Assembly (NCBI RefSeq): GCF_018614195.1
Contig: NZ_JAGGOT010000032.1
Coordinates: forward strand, 112,790 to 176,789
Length of the DNA: 64,000 nt
Direction of reading: 5' to 3'
Origin: Streptomyces sp. ISL-43
GTDB taxonomy: Bacteria > Actinomycetota > Actinomycetes > Streptomycetales > Streptomycetaceae
Shown here: in pieces, positions 53,321 to 62,777 of the stretch
How the letters are laid out: the number at the start of each line of letters is the position of its first letter
How positions within the stretch are numbered: the stretch's first letter is position 1
The notes under the pieces: model-generated
The model's database searches: none
The model's input: the letters and a program-made list of their open reading frames with translations, nothing else
What the model was told of the DNA's origin: nothing
Made by a program: the position numbers and the translations under genes

Positions 53321-55885
53321 GTGCCCGGAGAGAATCTGTCCCGTGACGAGGCCCGCGAGCGGGCCGAGCTGCTGTCCGTCGACGGGTACGAGGTGGTCCT
53401 CGACTTGAGGTCCGCGGTGAACGAGGCCGAACCGGCCGAGGGCCCCCGGACCTTCCGCTCGGTGACCACCGTCCGTTTCCGGGCCGCCGCCGCGGGGGCC
53501 GCCACCTTCGCGGACCTCATCGCCCCGTCGGTGAACTCCGTCACCCTCAACGGGCGCGAGCTGGACCCGGCCGCCGTCTTCGACGGCTCGCGGATCGCCC
53601 TGGACGGGCTCGCCCCGGAGAACGTCCTGGTGGTGGACGCGAACTGCGCGTACAGCCGGACCGGCGAGGGCATGCACCGCTTCGTCGACCCGGAGGACGG
53701 CGAGGTCTACCTCTACACCCAGTACGAGCCGGCCGACGCCCGGCGGGTGTACGCGAACTTCGAGCAGCCCGACCTCAAGGCCCCGTACCGCTTCGAGGTG
53801 ACCGCGCCCGAGGGCTGGCAGGTCTGGAGCAACGGCGCCGAGGAGTCCCGCGAGGGCCTGACCCGCCGCTTCGCCGAGACCGCGCCGATCTCCACGTACA
53901 TCACGTGCGTGGTCGCGGGCCCGTACCACTACGTGACGGACACCTACACGCGCGGGGACCTGACGATCCCGCTCGGCGCGATGTGCCGCAAGGGGCTGGC
54001 CAAGCACTTCGACGCGGACGACGTCTTCCTCGTCACGAAGCAGGGCTTCGACCTGTTCCACGAGATCTTCGACTACCCGTACCCCTTCGGGAAGTACGAC
54101 CAGGCCTTCGTGCCGGAGTACAACCTGGGCGCCATGGAGAACCCGGGGATGGTGACCTTCCGCGAGGAGTACATCTTCCGCGGGAAGGTCACGCAGGCCT
54201 CCTACGAGCGGCGCGCGAACGTCATCCTGCACGAGATGGCGCACATGTGGTTCGGCGACCTGGTCACCATGAAGTGGTGGGACGACCTGTGGCTGAAGGA
54301 GTCCTTCGCGGACTTCATGGGCTCCTTCGGACTGGTCGAGGCCACCCGCTTCGACCAGGCGTGGGTCACCTTCGCCAACAGCCGCAAGGCGTGGGCCTAC
54401 CGGGCCGACCAGCTGCCGTCCACCCACCCGATCACGGCCGACATCCGTGACCTGGAGGACGCCAAGCTCAACTTCGACGGCATCACCTACGCCAAGGGCG
54501 CGGCGGTGCTGAAGCAGCTCGTGGCGTATGTGGGCCGGGACGCCTTCCTGGACGGCGCGCGGCGCTACTTCAAGGCCAACGCCTACGGGAACACCACGCT
54601 GGACGACCTGCTGTCCGTGCTCGCGGAGGTCTCCGGGCGCGATATGGCCGAATGGTCGCGGGCGTGGCTGCAGACGGCCGGCGTGAACGCGCTGACCCCG
54701 GTCGTCACTTGCGACGCGGGCGGCCGGGTGACCGAGCTGGCGGTGCTCCAGGACGGCGACGAGCTGCGCCCGCACCGGGTCGCGGTGGGCCTGTACCGGC
54801 TGGACCCGGACGGCTCCCTGGTCCGCTACGCGCGGGCCGAGGCGGACGTGGCCGGGGCGCGGACGGTCGTCGGCGAGCTGGCCGGGCAGGAGAAGCCCGC
54901 CCTCGTGCTCGTCAACGACGAGGACCTCACCTACTGCAAGATCCGCTTCGACTCGGTGTCGCTGGCCACGCTGCGCACGCACCTGGGCTCGGTGGCGGAC
55001 CCGCTGACCCGCGCGCTGTGCTGGTCGGCGCTGTGGAACCTGACGCGCGACGCGCTGATGCCGGCGCGGGACTTCGTCTCGCTCGTACTGGCCCACGCGG
55101 GCCGGGAGACGGACGTCGGCGTGCTCCAGATGCTGCACGCGCAGGTGCTGACGGCGGTCGACCACTACGCGGATCCCCAGTGGCGGGAGCAGGGCGGCAA
55201 GGTGCTCGCCGCGTGCGCGCTCCAGGAACTGCGCTTCGCCGAGCCGGGGTCGGAGCACCAGCTCACGTGGGCCCGTTTCTTCGCGGCGGGTGCCGCGACC
55301 GAGGGTGACTTCCAGCTGCTGCTGGGGCTGCTCGAGGGCTCGGCCCGGATCGACGGGCTGGAAGTGGACCAGGAGCTGCGCTGGGACTTCCTGCTGCCGC
55401 TGGCCGCGCACGGGGCGATCGGCGACGACGTCCTCGCCGCCGAACTGGCGCGCGACGACACGGCCTCGGGCAAGCGGCACCAGGTGCGGTGCCTGGCGGC
55501 GCGGCCGTCGGCCGCGGTCAAGGACCAGGCGTGGGCGGCGGTGGTGGAGTCGGACGCGCTGTCGAACGCGCTGGTCGAGGCCACGATCGCGGGTATGCAG
55601 CAGCCCTCTCAGCGGGACCTGCTGGCCGGGTTCGCGCAGCCGTACTTCGCGGCCATCGAGGGGCTGTGGGCGGACCGGTCGATCCAGATCGGCATGGACG
55701 TGGTGCGGGGCCTGTACCCGTCGCTCCAGGACTCCCAGGCGACGGTGGACGCCACCGACGCATGGCTGGCCGCGCACGAGTCGGCCCCGCCGGCCCTGCG
55801 CCGCCTGGTCCTGGAGTCCCGCGACGACCTGGCCCGCGCGCTGCGCGCCCAGCACTGTGACGCGACGGCGGGCGAAGCCAGGTAG
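53321..55885 (+). CDS. pepN: Aminopeptidase N (M1 family zinc metallopeptidase)
   Basis: The protein has 854 residues from GTG 53321 (MPGENLSRDEARERAELL), with AAGGAG 5 nt upstream; the GTG at 53315 is the poorer choice. The exopeptidase motif GAMENPG is at 270-276. The zinc site is HEMAH at 304-308 plus Glu327 (WLKESF). The C-terminal ~330 residues form the helical ERAP1-like domain. It removes N-terminal residues from peptides in the cytoplasm. Confidence 0.97.
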   Translation: MPGENLSRDEARERAELLSVDGYEVVLDLRSAVNEAEPAEGPRTFRSVTTVRFRAAAAGAATFADLIAPSVNSVTLNGRELDPAAVFDGSRIALDGLAPENVLVVDANCAYSRTGEGMHRFVDPEDGEVYLYTQYEPADARRVYANFEQPDLKAPYRFEVTAPEGWQVWSNGAEESREGLTRRFAETAPISTYITCVVAGPYHYVTDTYTRGDLTIPLGAMCRKGLAKHFDADDVFLVTKQGFDLFHEIFDYPYPFGKYDQAFVPEYNLGAMENPGMVTFREEYIFRGKVTQASYERRANVILHEMAHMWFGDLVTMKWWDDLWLKESFADFMGSFGLVEATRFDQAWVTFANSRKAWAYRADQLPSTHPITADIRDLEDAKLNFDGITYAKGAAVLKQLVAYVGRDAFLDGARRYFKANAYGNTTLDDLLSVLAEVSGRDMAEWSRAWLQTAGVNALTPVVTCDAGGRVTELAVLQDGDELRPHRVAVGLYRLDPDGSLVRYARAEADVAGARTVVGELAGQEKPALVLVNDEDLTYCKIRFDSVSLATLRTHLGSVADPLTRALCWSALWNLTRDALMPARDFVSLVLAHAGRETDVGVLQMLHAQVLTAVDHYADPQWREQGGKVLAACALQELRFAEPGSEHQLTWARFFAAGAATEGDFQLLLGLLEGSARIDGLEVDQELRWDFLLPLAAHGAIGDDVLAAELARDDTASGKRHQVRCLAARPSAAVKDQAWAAVVESDALSNALVEATIAGMQQPSQRDLLAGFAQPYFAAIEGLWADRSIQIGMDVVRGLYPSLQDSQATVDATDAWLAAHESAPPALRRLVLESRDDLARALRAQHCDATAGEAR

Positions 55886-55891
55886 TCCTGG

Positions 55892-55924
55892 GCGGGCTCC
55901 CGGGGCAGAGCTCCGGGAGCCCGC
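55892..55924 (+). terminator. pepN terminator
   Basis: A perfect 12-bp stem (55892-55903 against 55913-55924, 9-nt loop) begins 6 nt after the pepN stop. Confidence 0.9.
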
Positions 55925-56040
55925 ACCGGCGCATCCCATCGGCAGTCGAACGCCCGTACTTTAGCCCTGTCTTGTCCCGATTTGCCGACGGATGTGTAAC
56001 AGGGGTTAGCGAGGCCGTGGCCTGAGGGAATCACGGCGTC

Positions 56041-57000
56041 ATGAACCACAACGCGCCCCTCCCCCTCGCCCACCTCACCGGCAGCCGCCCCCGCGTGCTC
56101 ACGCTGGCCCAGCTCCGCGAGCACGGCGTCTCCGCCTCCGACGCCGCCGAGCGACCCTGGCAGCAGATCCTGCCGGGGGTGTTCCTGCTCCACTCCGGCC
56201 CCGCGACCAGCGAGGAGCGGCTGCACGCGGCGCTCCTCTACGCGGGGCGGCGCGGCGACGAAGTCATGATCACCGGGCTGGCCGCCCTCGCGCTGTACCG
56301 GTTCTCCTCCGCCCCCGCCCTGCTCGGTCTCCCCCACATCGACGTCCTCGTGCCGAACACCCGCCGGCTGCGGTCCGCCGGGCAGGTCCGCATCGTCCGG
56401 ACGCACACCCCGCCCCGCCCGATGGAGGTCACCGGGCTCCCCGTCGCGCCGGTGGCCCGCGCCGTCGCCGACGCCGTGGCCCAGCTCTCCGACGCCGGCA
56501 CGGTCCGCCGCCTGCTCAGCGAGGCCGTCCGCGGCGGGCACTGCGAACCGGCCGCCGTGGTGCGGGAGCTGACGGTGGCCCGGCTGCTGAACCGGCCGCA
56601 CGTCGTGGACGCCGTCGAGTCGCTGCTCGCGGAGGGCCGGGCCATCGCCGAGGACCGGCTGTACCAGCTCGTACGGGGCTTCGAGCTCCCCGAGCCGGTC
56701 TGGAACGTGGACCTGCGGCTGCCCGGCGGCCCGCACCTGGGCGGGGTCGACGCGTACTGGCCCGAGCACGCGGTCGCCGTGGAGATCGACACGCGTGCCC
56801 CGCGCCAGGGCGAGGACGAGGAGTGGTCGGAGTCGGTCCGCAAGCGCGAGACGCTGGAGCGGTGCGGGGTGACCGTCCTGCACGTCACCCCGCGCAAGCT
56901 CCGCGACTGGCCCGAGCAGCAGGCGGCGGTCGTGCGGACCGCCCTGACGGCCTCCGGGGACCGCGAGCCCGCCGCCTACCTCGTCGTCCTGCCCAGGTGA
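56041..57000 (+). CDS. AbiEi-like antitoxin-domain protein with nuclease-like C-terminus
   Basis: The protein is 319 residues. The N-terminal region (LTLAQLREHGVSASDAAERPWQQILPGVFLLHSG, about 20-55) resembles the winged-helix AbiEi antitoxin/regulator domain. The C-terminal region (about 225-300) has GGVDAYWPEHAVAVEIDTRA and later RKRETLERCGVTVLHVTPRKL, a D-ExD-type pattern like DUF559/Vsr endonuclease folds. No toxin gene is adjacent, so it is not a recognisable toxin-antitoxin pair. Its last 25 nt overlap the convergent PNPOx-like gene. Confidence 0.7.
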   Translation: MNHNAPLPLAHLTGSRPRVLTLAQLREHGVSASDAAERPWQQILPGVFLLHSGPATSEERLHAALLYAGRRGDEVMITGLAALALYRFSSAPALLGLPHIDVLVPNTRRLRSAGQVRIVRTHTPPRPMEVTGLPVAPVARAVADAVAQLSDAGTVRRLLSEAVRGGHCEPAAVVRELTVARLLNRPHVVDAVESLLAEGRAIAEDRLYQLVRGFELPEPVWNVDLRLPGGPHLGGVDAYWPEHAVAVEIDTRAPRQGEDEEWSESVRKRETLERCGVTVLHVTPRKLRDWPEQQAAVVRTALTASGDREPAAYLVVLPR

Positions 57001-57911
57001 GGCCCCGACGACGAAGGCGGCGCCGACAGCGCCGGATGCGACGGATTGGCGGGCGAGTACTCCGGAGCGCTCCACCGCAGCCGCCCCGGGTGCGCGCTCT
57101 CGACGACCGCGTCGACCCGGAAGCGGACCCACCGCCCCCCGTCGGCCCCGAACTCGGGCTCGGCCCGCCCGCTGAGCTGCAGCAGCCCCCCGCTCTCCCA
57201 GTCCGGGAACAGCAGCCCGGCCCGCGGGTCCGCCATCAGGTTCCCCAGCGTCAGGAACATCGTGTTGCCCGCGTAGTCCGGCCAGACCAGCTCGGTCGGC
57301 GACAGCACCTCGACGAAGCCCGGCATCCCGCCCCGGTGGCTCGCGTCCGCCCCGTCCGCCTCGGCGGTGGTGGCGACGAAGAAGGTGTCGGCGGCGCGGA
57401 CGGCCCGCTCCTGGTCGGGGGTGAGCGCGTCCCTGCGCCGCACGACACCGGCTCCTTCGGCGGCGAGCGATACCGGCTGCCGCTTCTGGAGGTACTTGGG
57501 GCAATTGGCGAAGACCTGCTCGGCCGCCACCGCGAACCCGCCCGGGGCCGCCTCCAGGGTTCCGTTGAGCCTCATCCGGCGCCGGGTGCGCGGGTCGAGG
57601 GAGATGGTCCCGACCCGGGTGCCGCCGGTGGCCAGCGCCTCGGCCAGCGGATCGCCGACGGGCACCCCTCCGGCGACGGCGATCCGGTCCGGCCCGGTGG
57701 CCCGTACGAAGCCGGGGGCACCGGTCAGCATCGAGGCCCACAGCCGTCCGCCGGCGTCGGCGGCGCCGACGACCAGGTGTGGCTGCAGCTCCAGGAAGGC
57801 CGCTGCCACGTCCCTGATGTACGGGGTGATCGAGCGGCCGACGTGGACGGCGTGCTCGCGGACGCCGACCCGGTCCTGTACGGCCAGCGAGCCCCAGTGG
57901 TACCCGGACAT
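56976..57911 (-). CDS. Pyridoxamine 5'-phosphate oxidase-like flavin-binding protein
   Basis: The protein has 311 residues from ATG 57911, whose first base overlaps the VOC stop (TAATG). It carries a split-barrel flavin fold: PHLVVGAADAGGRLWAS (about 35-51), GTISLDPRTRRRMRLNGTLE, and a second barrel with DTFFVATTAEADGADASHRGG and GNTMFLTLGNLMADPRAGLLF. It is longer than true PNPOx and is probably a two-barrel flavin or F420 oxidoreductase of unknown substrate. It forms an operon with the VOC protein. Confidence 0.82.
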   Translation of the reverse strand: MSGYHWGSLAVQDRVGVREHAVHVGRSITPYIRDVAAAFLELQPHLVVGAADAGGRLWASMLTGAPGFVRATGPDRIAVAGGVPVGDPLAEALATGGTRVGTISLDPRTRRRMRLNGTLEAAPGGFAVAAEQVFANCPKYLQKRQPVSLAAEGAGVVRRRDALTPDQERAVRAADTFFVATTAEADGADASHRGGMPGFVEVLSPTELVWPDYAGNTMFLTLGNLMADPRAGLLFPDWESGGLLQLSGRAEPEFGADGGRWVRFRVDAVVESAHPGRLRWSAPEYSPANPSHPALSAPPSSSGPHLGRTTR

Positions 57912-58369
57912 TAGAAGAACCCGCAGGTCGGGGCCCCTGCGATGGGGGCATCGGACGCTTCGGCGCCGGTCGGCGCGGAGATCTCCAGCCGAGTCCCGTC
58001 CGGGTCGTGGAAGAAGATCCCGCCCGAGGCCGCGCCCTCTCCGTGAGAGACGACCCCCTCGTACTTGAAATCGACGCCCAGGCCCCGCAGCCGCTCCTCG
58101 TACGCCCGGACCTCCTCGATGCCGTCGGCGGAGAGCGCGAGGTGGTGCAGTCCGGCCGCGCCGGGCGCGTAGCCGTCCTCGGCCTGCTGCCACAGCGTGA
58201 GGACGAGCTCACCGTCCTGGCCGAGGAAGGCGTGGCCGCCGCCGTCCTCCCCGCCCCCGCCGAGCACCTCGAATCCCAGGGCGTCCCGGTAGAAGGCGAG
58301 CGAGCGCGCGAGGTCGGTGACGTTCAGCCCGATGTGGCCGGTGCGCAGCTTGCTGATGACAGCCGCCAT
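57911..58369 (-). CDS. VOC (glyoxalase/bleomycin-resistance) family protein
   Basis: The protein has 152 residues from ATG 58369, with AAGGGGG upstream. Two beta-alpha-beta-beta-beta units are visible. Metal-site residues of the family appear as His17 (TGHIGLNVTDLARSLAFYRD), His82 (LHHLALSAD) and a Glu near the C-terminus (DPDGTRLEISAP). Reactions in the family vary (lyase, dioxygenase, resistance). It is translationally coupled to the flavin protein and divergent from a CGNR regulator. Confidence 0.88.
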   Translation of the reverse strand: MAAVISKLRTGHIGLNVTDLARSLAFYRDALGFEVLGGGGEDGGGHAFLGQDGELVLTLWQQAEDGYAPGAAGLHHLALSADGIEEVRAYEERLRGLGVDFKYEGVVSHGEGAASGGIFFHDPDGTRLEISAPTGAEASDAPIAGAPTCGFF

Positions 58370-58423
58370 GGCCGCCCCCTTTCGACAGGAGCCCCTCACG
58401 AGGCCTTTCGATCTTCCCGAGTT

Positions 58424-58453
58424 CTAACCTTCTATCTTCACGTTAAGGGTTAG
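58424..58453. promoter_or_regulatory. Candidate operator between the VOC and CGNR genes
   Basis: CTAACCTT at 58424-58431 and AAGGGTTAG at 58445-58453 form an inverted repeat (one base gap). A further GGGGTTAG follows at 58486-58493. The site is centrally placed in the divergent region and A/T-richer than its surroundings. The adjacent CGNR protein is the obvious candidate binder. Confidence 0.5.
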
Positions 58454-58521
58454 CCCGGTGGGAGTCAACCGGTCACGTACTCTTAGGGGGTTAGTTCGAC
58501 GGAGACCCGGAGGAACGCGAG

Positions 58522-59088
58522 ATGGCGACACCGGCGGCGGACCCCCGCCCCCTGACCGGCGAACCGGTGGCCCTTGACCTGCTGAACACGCGCTGGATGC
58601 ACGAAGGCGAGCCGGTCGACCTGTTCGCCGGGGCCTTCGGCCTCACCCGCGTCGAGGGCCTGGCGATCTGGCTGGAGAGCGCCGGGCTGGCCGGCCGCTT
58701 CCGCGCCGACGCCGCGACCCTGGTCCACCTGCTCACCGCCCGCGAGTCACTGGCCCGCGCCGTCGCCGACCCGGCCGACGAGAGCGCCCGCGCCCTGGTC
58801 GACGCCGTTCTGGAGCACGGGCGGATCCGCGCCACCCTGACCGCCGAGGGCCCCGGCGAGCGGGCCGAGTTCGACGACCCGTCCTGGGGTCCGGCCTGGA
58901 CGGCCGCCCGCGACTACCTGGAACTGCTCGGATCCGACCCCGCCCGGATCCGCAAGTGCGCCTCCGAGACGTGCGTACTGCACTTCCACGACATCTCGCG
59001 CAACGGAACCCGGCGCTGGTGCTCGATGTCGGCGTGCGGAAACCGGGCGAAAGCCTCCCGCCACTACGCGCGCACGCGCGAGCGCTGA
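58522..59088 (+). CDS. CGNR zinc-finger (ABATE-type) regulator
   Basis: The protein is 188 residues with a GGAGGAA site. The N-terminal ABATE domain begins LTGEPVALDLLNTRW. The C-terminal treble-clef zinc finger has CASETC, FHD, RRWCSMSACGNRAKASRHY (about 153-185), the CGNR signature. These proteins are presumed stress-linked transcription factors. It is divergent from the VOC/flavin-protein operon, which it may control with itself through the inverted repeat between them. Confidence 0.9.
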   Translation: MATPAADPRPLTGEPVALDLLNTRWMHEGEPVDLFAGAFGLTRVEGLAIWLESAGLAGRFRADAATLVHLLTARESLARAVADPADESARALVDAVLEHGRIRATLTAEGPGERAEFDDPSWGPAWTAARDYLELLGSDPARIRKCASETCVLHFHDISRNGTRRWCSMSACGNRAKASRHYARTRER

Positions 59089-59179
59089 ACCCCCAGAAGT
59101 TGTCACACCCGATCTGAGACCGAGGCGTGCCCCGGCCCTGATGGATGGTCGGGAAGTCTACAAATCAATCTTTGACCCC

Positions 59180-59215
59180 GAAGGTTCGTACCGGTACACC
59201 CCGGTACGGGCCTTC
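59180..59215 (+). terminator. Hairpin after the CGNR gene
   Basis: A perfect 8-bp inner stem (59187-59194 against 59201-59208) is extended by a 5-bp outer stem (59180-59184 against 59211-59215). It lies 91 nt past the stop and could instead be a regulatory element of the following protease gene. Confidence 0.55.
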
Positions 59216-59361
59216 TGGCGTATCCAGCGCTCTGGCGGGAGTCCGCCACGGCAGGTATCGGTCAGTGACAACTCTCCCCAAAGAGCTGTCGCTTGCGCGA
59301 GGCTGACCGGTCATCCGGCACCGAAATCCGGACCGTATCTTTCACTTAGCCAGGGATGCTG

Positions 59362-62300
59362 ATGACCCTCGACTCCCCCAGCTCCATATCCGCGACCCGG
59401 CGCGCCGTGCGCGTCGCGGCCGCGGCCGGCCTGGTGGCCGCCCTCGCGGCGGGCGGCGCCATGCCCGCCTTCGCGGCGACCGCCGCCGATGCCCCCACGC
59501 CCAACCCCGCGGTCAAATCGGCTGACCAGAAGCTCGGTTCGGCCGACGTCGAACTGCTGCAGGAAGCCAAGTCCAAGGGCGAGAAGACCGTCACCGTCAT
59601 GGTCGCGACCGCCCCCGGCGAGACCCAGCAGGTGGCGAAGCAGCTCGACGACGTCCAGGGCGCCTCGGTGGGCCAGACGTACGACAAGCTCGGCTACGTA
59701 CGCGCCACCCTGCCGACCGACAAGGCCGAGGGCGCGCTGAAGGCGGCCGCCAAGCTGTCTTCCGTGCACGGTATCGACCTGCGGCACGAGATCCAGCTGC
59801 CGGACCCCCGTCCGGACGCGGACCGCGAGAGCGCCGCGGTCGCGAAGACCGCGGCCGAGGCCTACCCGGGCCCGGACAAGAACACCCCGGCGAAGAACCC
59901 GTACAACCCGTCCTTCGAGACCGGTGCGCTGGACTTCCTCAAGAAGAACCCGAAGGCCGACGGCCGCGGCGTGACCATCGGCGTCCTGGACTCGGGCGTC
60001 GACATCGGCCACCCTGCGCTCCAGAAGACCACCACCGGCGAGCGCAAGATCGTCGACTGGGTCACCGCGACCGACCCGCTCGCCGACGGCGACGCCACCT
60101 GGCGGGCGCAGATCACCCCGGTCGCCGGCGGCACGTTCACCGCGGGCGGCGCGAGCTGGAAGGCCCCGGAGGGCTCGTTCCAGTGGAGCCGCTTCACCGA
60201 GTCGATCACCGCCAACGGGGACATGAAGGGCGACGTCAACCGGGACGGGGACACCACCGACCGGTTCGGCATGCTCTACGACCCGGTGGCCGGGACCGTC
60301 CGCGTCGACACCGACCAGGACAGCGACTTCACGAACAACGAGCCGATGAAGCCGTACAAGGACGGCTACCAGATCGGCTACTTCGGCACGGACAACCCGG
60401 CGACCGACGTCGCCGAGCGCATCCCGTTCGTGATCGAGATCCGCAAGGACGTCCCGATGGACCCGCTGGGTGGTGACTGGGTCGGCAAGAAGGCCGACTT
60501 CGTCAACATCGGCATCATCGAGTCCGAGCACGGCACGCACGTCGCGGGCATCACCGCCGCCAACGGCCTCTTCGGCGGCGCGATGAACGGCGAGGCGCCC
60601 GGCGCGAAGATCGTCTCCTCGCGCGCCTGCTCCTGGTCCGGCGGCTGCACCAACATCGCGCTGACCGAGGGCATGATCGACCTCGTCGTCAACCGCGGTG
60701 TGGACATCGTCAACATGTCGATCGGCGGCCTGCCGGCGCTGAACGACGGCAACAACGCGCGCTCCGAGCTCTACAAGAACCTCATCGACACCTACGGTGT
60801 CCAGCTCGTCATCTCGGCGGGCAACGAGGGCCCCGGCATCAACACCATCGGCGACCCCGGTCTCGCGGACAAGGTCGTCTCCGTGGGCGCTGCGGTCTCC
60901 AAGGAGACCTGGGCGGCCAACTACGGCTCCGGCGTGAGCAAGAAGTACAACATGTTCCCCTTCTCCTCGCGCGGTCCGCGTGAGGACGGCGGCTTCACGC
61001 CGACGATCACCGCCCCCGGCGCGTCGATCAACTCCATCCAGACCTGGCTGCCCGGCGCGCCGGTGAAGGAGGCCGGATACGACCTGCCGGCCGGTTACGG
61101 CATGCTCCAGGGCACCTCGATGTCCTCGCCGCAGGCGGCGGGCGCCAGCGCCCTGCTGATCTCGGCGGCCAAGCAGCAGCACATCGCCCTCACTCCGGCG
61201 ACCCTGCGCATCGCGCTCACCAGCAGCGCGAAGAAGATCGACGACGTCCCGGCGCACGCCCAGGGCGCGGGCATGATCAACATTCCCGGCGCGTGGGAGT
61301 CCATCCAGCGCGGCGCGAAGGCCAACGAGTTCACCGTCTCGGCGCCGGTCGACACCGCGATCGACCAGTTCCTGAAGACCCCGGGCTTCGGCACCGGCGT
61401 CTACGACCGTGAGGGCGGCCTGAAGGTCGGCCAGAAGAAGGTCTACAACGTCGTCGTGACCCGCACCACCGGCGTCAAGTACGGCACCCCGCACAAGCTC
61501 AGCTGGCGCAACAACGACGGTACGTTCAAGCTCCTCACGGACTACGACTACGTCACCCTGCCGCTGAACAAGCCGGTCACCATCAAGGTCGAGGCGAAGG
61601 CCAAGTCGGCCGGCGTCCACAGCGGCATCCTGCAGCTCGACGACCCGACCACCGAGGGCATCGACAAGCAGATCCTCTCCACGGTCGTCGTCTCCGCCCC
61701 GCTGGCGAAGCCGTCGTTCTCCTACTCGGACACCTCGTCCGTGCAGCGCAACAGCCACAAGTCGTACTTCGTGACCGTCCCCGCGGGCGCCAAGACCCTC
61801 GAGGTCGCCCTCGGCGGTCTGAAGCCGGGCAGCCAGACGCGCTTCATCTCGATCCACCCGTACGGTGTGGGCGTCGAGGACAGCGCGACGACCCAGTGCT
61901 ACCCGAACTACGACAACCCGGCGAACCTGTGCCGCCCCGACCTGCGCTCGTACCCGAACCCGCAGCCGGGCGTCTGGGAGATCGAGGTCGAGTCGCGCCG
62001 TACGTCGCCGCTGCTCGACAACCCGTTCAAGCTGGACGTCTCCGTGCTCGGCGCGGCCTTCGACCCCGCGGTCAAGGTCCTGCCCGAGGTCAAGCAGGGC
62101 ACCCCGGCGCCGGTCCAGTGGACCGTGAAGAACGACGGTGCGGCCATCTCCGGCGGCAAGCTCCAGGGCGGCCCGCTCGGCTCCGCGAAGGTCGCCAAGC
62201 CGACCATCGCCGCCGGTGAGACCCACACCACCGAGGTCACGATCGGCGAGGGCGTCTCCCGCCTCGACATCGCGATCGGCAAGGTCTCCGACACCGCCGC

Positions 62301-62679
62301 CGACCTCGACCTCGACGTCTACAAGGACGGCGTCAAGGTCGGCTCCTCCGCCGACGGCGACTCCGAGGAGGCCGTGAGCCTCGTCAACCCGGCCGCGGGC
62401 ACCTACACCGTCGAGGTGATCGGCTACGCGATCCCGTCCGGCTCCACCACGTACGACTACCGCGACGTCTACTACTCGGCCGCCCTGGGCACCGTCCAGG
62501 TCGACGAGGCCGCCGCGGTCAACCTCGCCAACGGCGCCTCGGCGTCCGTCTCCGCGAACGTGCTGGTCAACAGCGCCGCCCCGGAGGGCCGCCAGTTCTT
62601 CGGCGAGGTCAAGCTGCTCAACGCCCGCGGCACCGCCGCCGGCACCGGCAGCGTGCAGATCGAGAAGGTCCTCCCGTAA
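59362..62679 (+). CDS. Secreted S8 family serine peptidase (subtilase)
   Basis: The protein has 1105 residues from ATG 59362 (AGGG spaced 6 nt; ATG 59356 has no spacer). A Sec signal peptide (about 1-39) ends at AFA-AT. An inhibitor-like propeptide spans about 60-145. The catalytic triad is Asp210 (VLDSGVD), His390 (HGTHVAG) and Ser586 (GTSMSSP), with oxyanion Asn488 (SAGNEG). A large insert separates Asp from His. The C-terminal ~450 residues are beta-rich domains. The layout resembles tripeptidyl-peptidase-type Streptomyces subtilases. Confidence 0.94.
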   Translation: MTLDSPSSISATRRAVRVAAAAGLVAALAAGGAMPAFAATAADAPTPNPAVKSADQKLGSADVELLQEAKSKGEKTVTVMVATAPGETQQVAKQLDDVQGASVGQTYDKLGYVRATLPTDKAEGALKAAAKLSSVHGIDLRHEIQLPDPRPDADRESAAVAKTAAEAYPGPDKNTPAKNPYNPSFETGALDFLKKNPKADGRGVTIGVLDSGVDIGHPALQKTTTGERKIVDWVTATDPLADGDATWRAQITPVAGGTFTAGGASWKAPEGSFQWSRFTESITANGDMKGDVNRDGDTTDRFGMLYDPVAGTVRVDTDQDSDFTNNEPMKPYKDGYQIGYFGTDNPATDVAERIPFVIEIRKDVPMDPLGGDWVGKKADFVNIGIIESEHGTHVAGITAANGLFGGAMNGEAPGAKIVSSRACSWSGGCTNIALTEGMIDLVVNRGVDIVNMSIGGLPALNDGNNARSELYKNLIDTYGVQLVISAGNEGPGINTIGDPGLADKVVSVGAAVSKETWAANYGSGVSKKYNMFPFSSRGPREDGGFTPTITAPGASINSIQTWLPGAPVKEAGYDLPAGYGMLQGTSMSSPQAAGASALLISAAKQQHIALTPATLRIALTSSAKKIDDVPAHAQGAGMINIPGAWESIQRGAKANEFTVSAPVDTAIDQFLKTPGFGTGVYDREGGLKVGQKKVYNVVVTRTTGVKYGTPHKLSWRNNDGTFKLLTDYDYVTLPLNKPVTIKVEAKAKSAGVHSGILQLDDPTTEGIDKQILSTVVVSAPLAKPSFSYSDTSSVQRNSHKSYFVTVPAGAKTLEVALGGLKPGSQTRFISIHPYGVGVEDSATTQCYPNYDNPANLCRPDLRSYPNPQPGVWEIEVESRRTSPLLDNPFKLDVSVLGAAFDPAVKVLPEVKQGTPAPVQWTVKNDGAAISGGKLQGGPLGSAKVAKPTIAAGETHTTEVTIGEGVSRLDIAIGKVSDTAADLDLDVYKDGVKVGSSADGDSEEAVSLVNPAAGTYTVEVIGYAIPSGSTTYDYRDVYYSAALGTVQVDEAAAVNLANGASASVSANVLVNSAAPEGRQFFGEVKLLNARGTAAGTGSVQIEKVLP

Positions 62680-62684
62680 CGGAG

Positions 62685-62726
62685 TGACCGTGTGACCGTA
62701 TGACCGTATGGCCGCGCGTGACCGTG
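62685..62726. repeat. Short 8-bp tandem repeat TGACCGTR
   Basis: Three consecutive units at 62685-62708 and one more at 62719-62726. It immediately follows the protease stop. It may be simple slippage DNA. Confidence 0.7.
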
Positions 62727-62749
62727 TGGCCTGTGATCACATGGCGGAG

Positions 62750-62777
62750 GGGCGGGTACCCGATCGGGTGCCCGCCC
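62750..62777 (+). terminator. Terminator before asd
   Basis: A 12-bp stem with one G-U pair (62750-62761 against 62766-62777, 4-nt loop) is followed by TTT. It ends the protease transcript. Confidence 0.88.

Noticed and set aside
59311..62226. 971-codon frame opposite the subtilase
   Set aside because: Antisense shadow; the plus strand has signal peptide and full catalytic triad.
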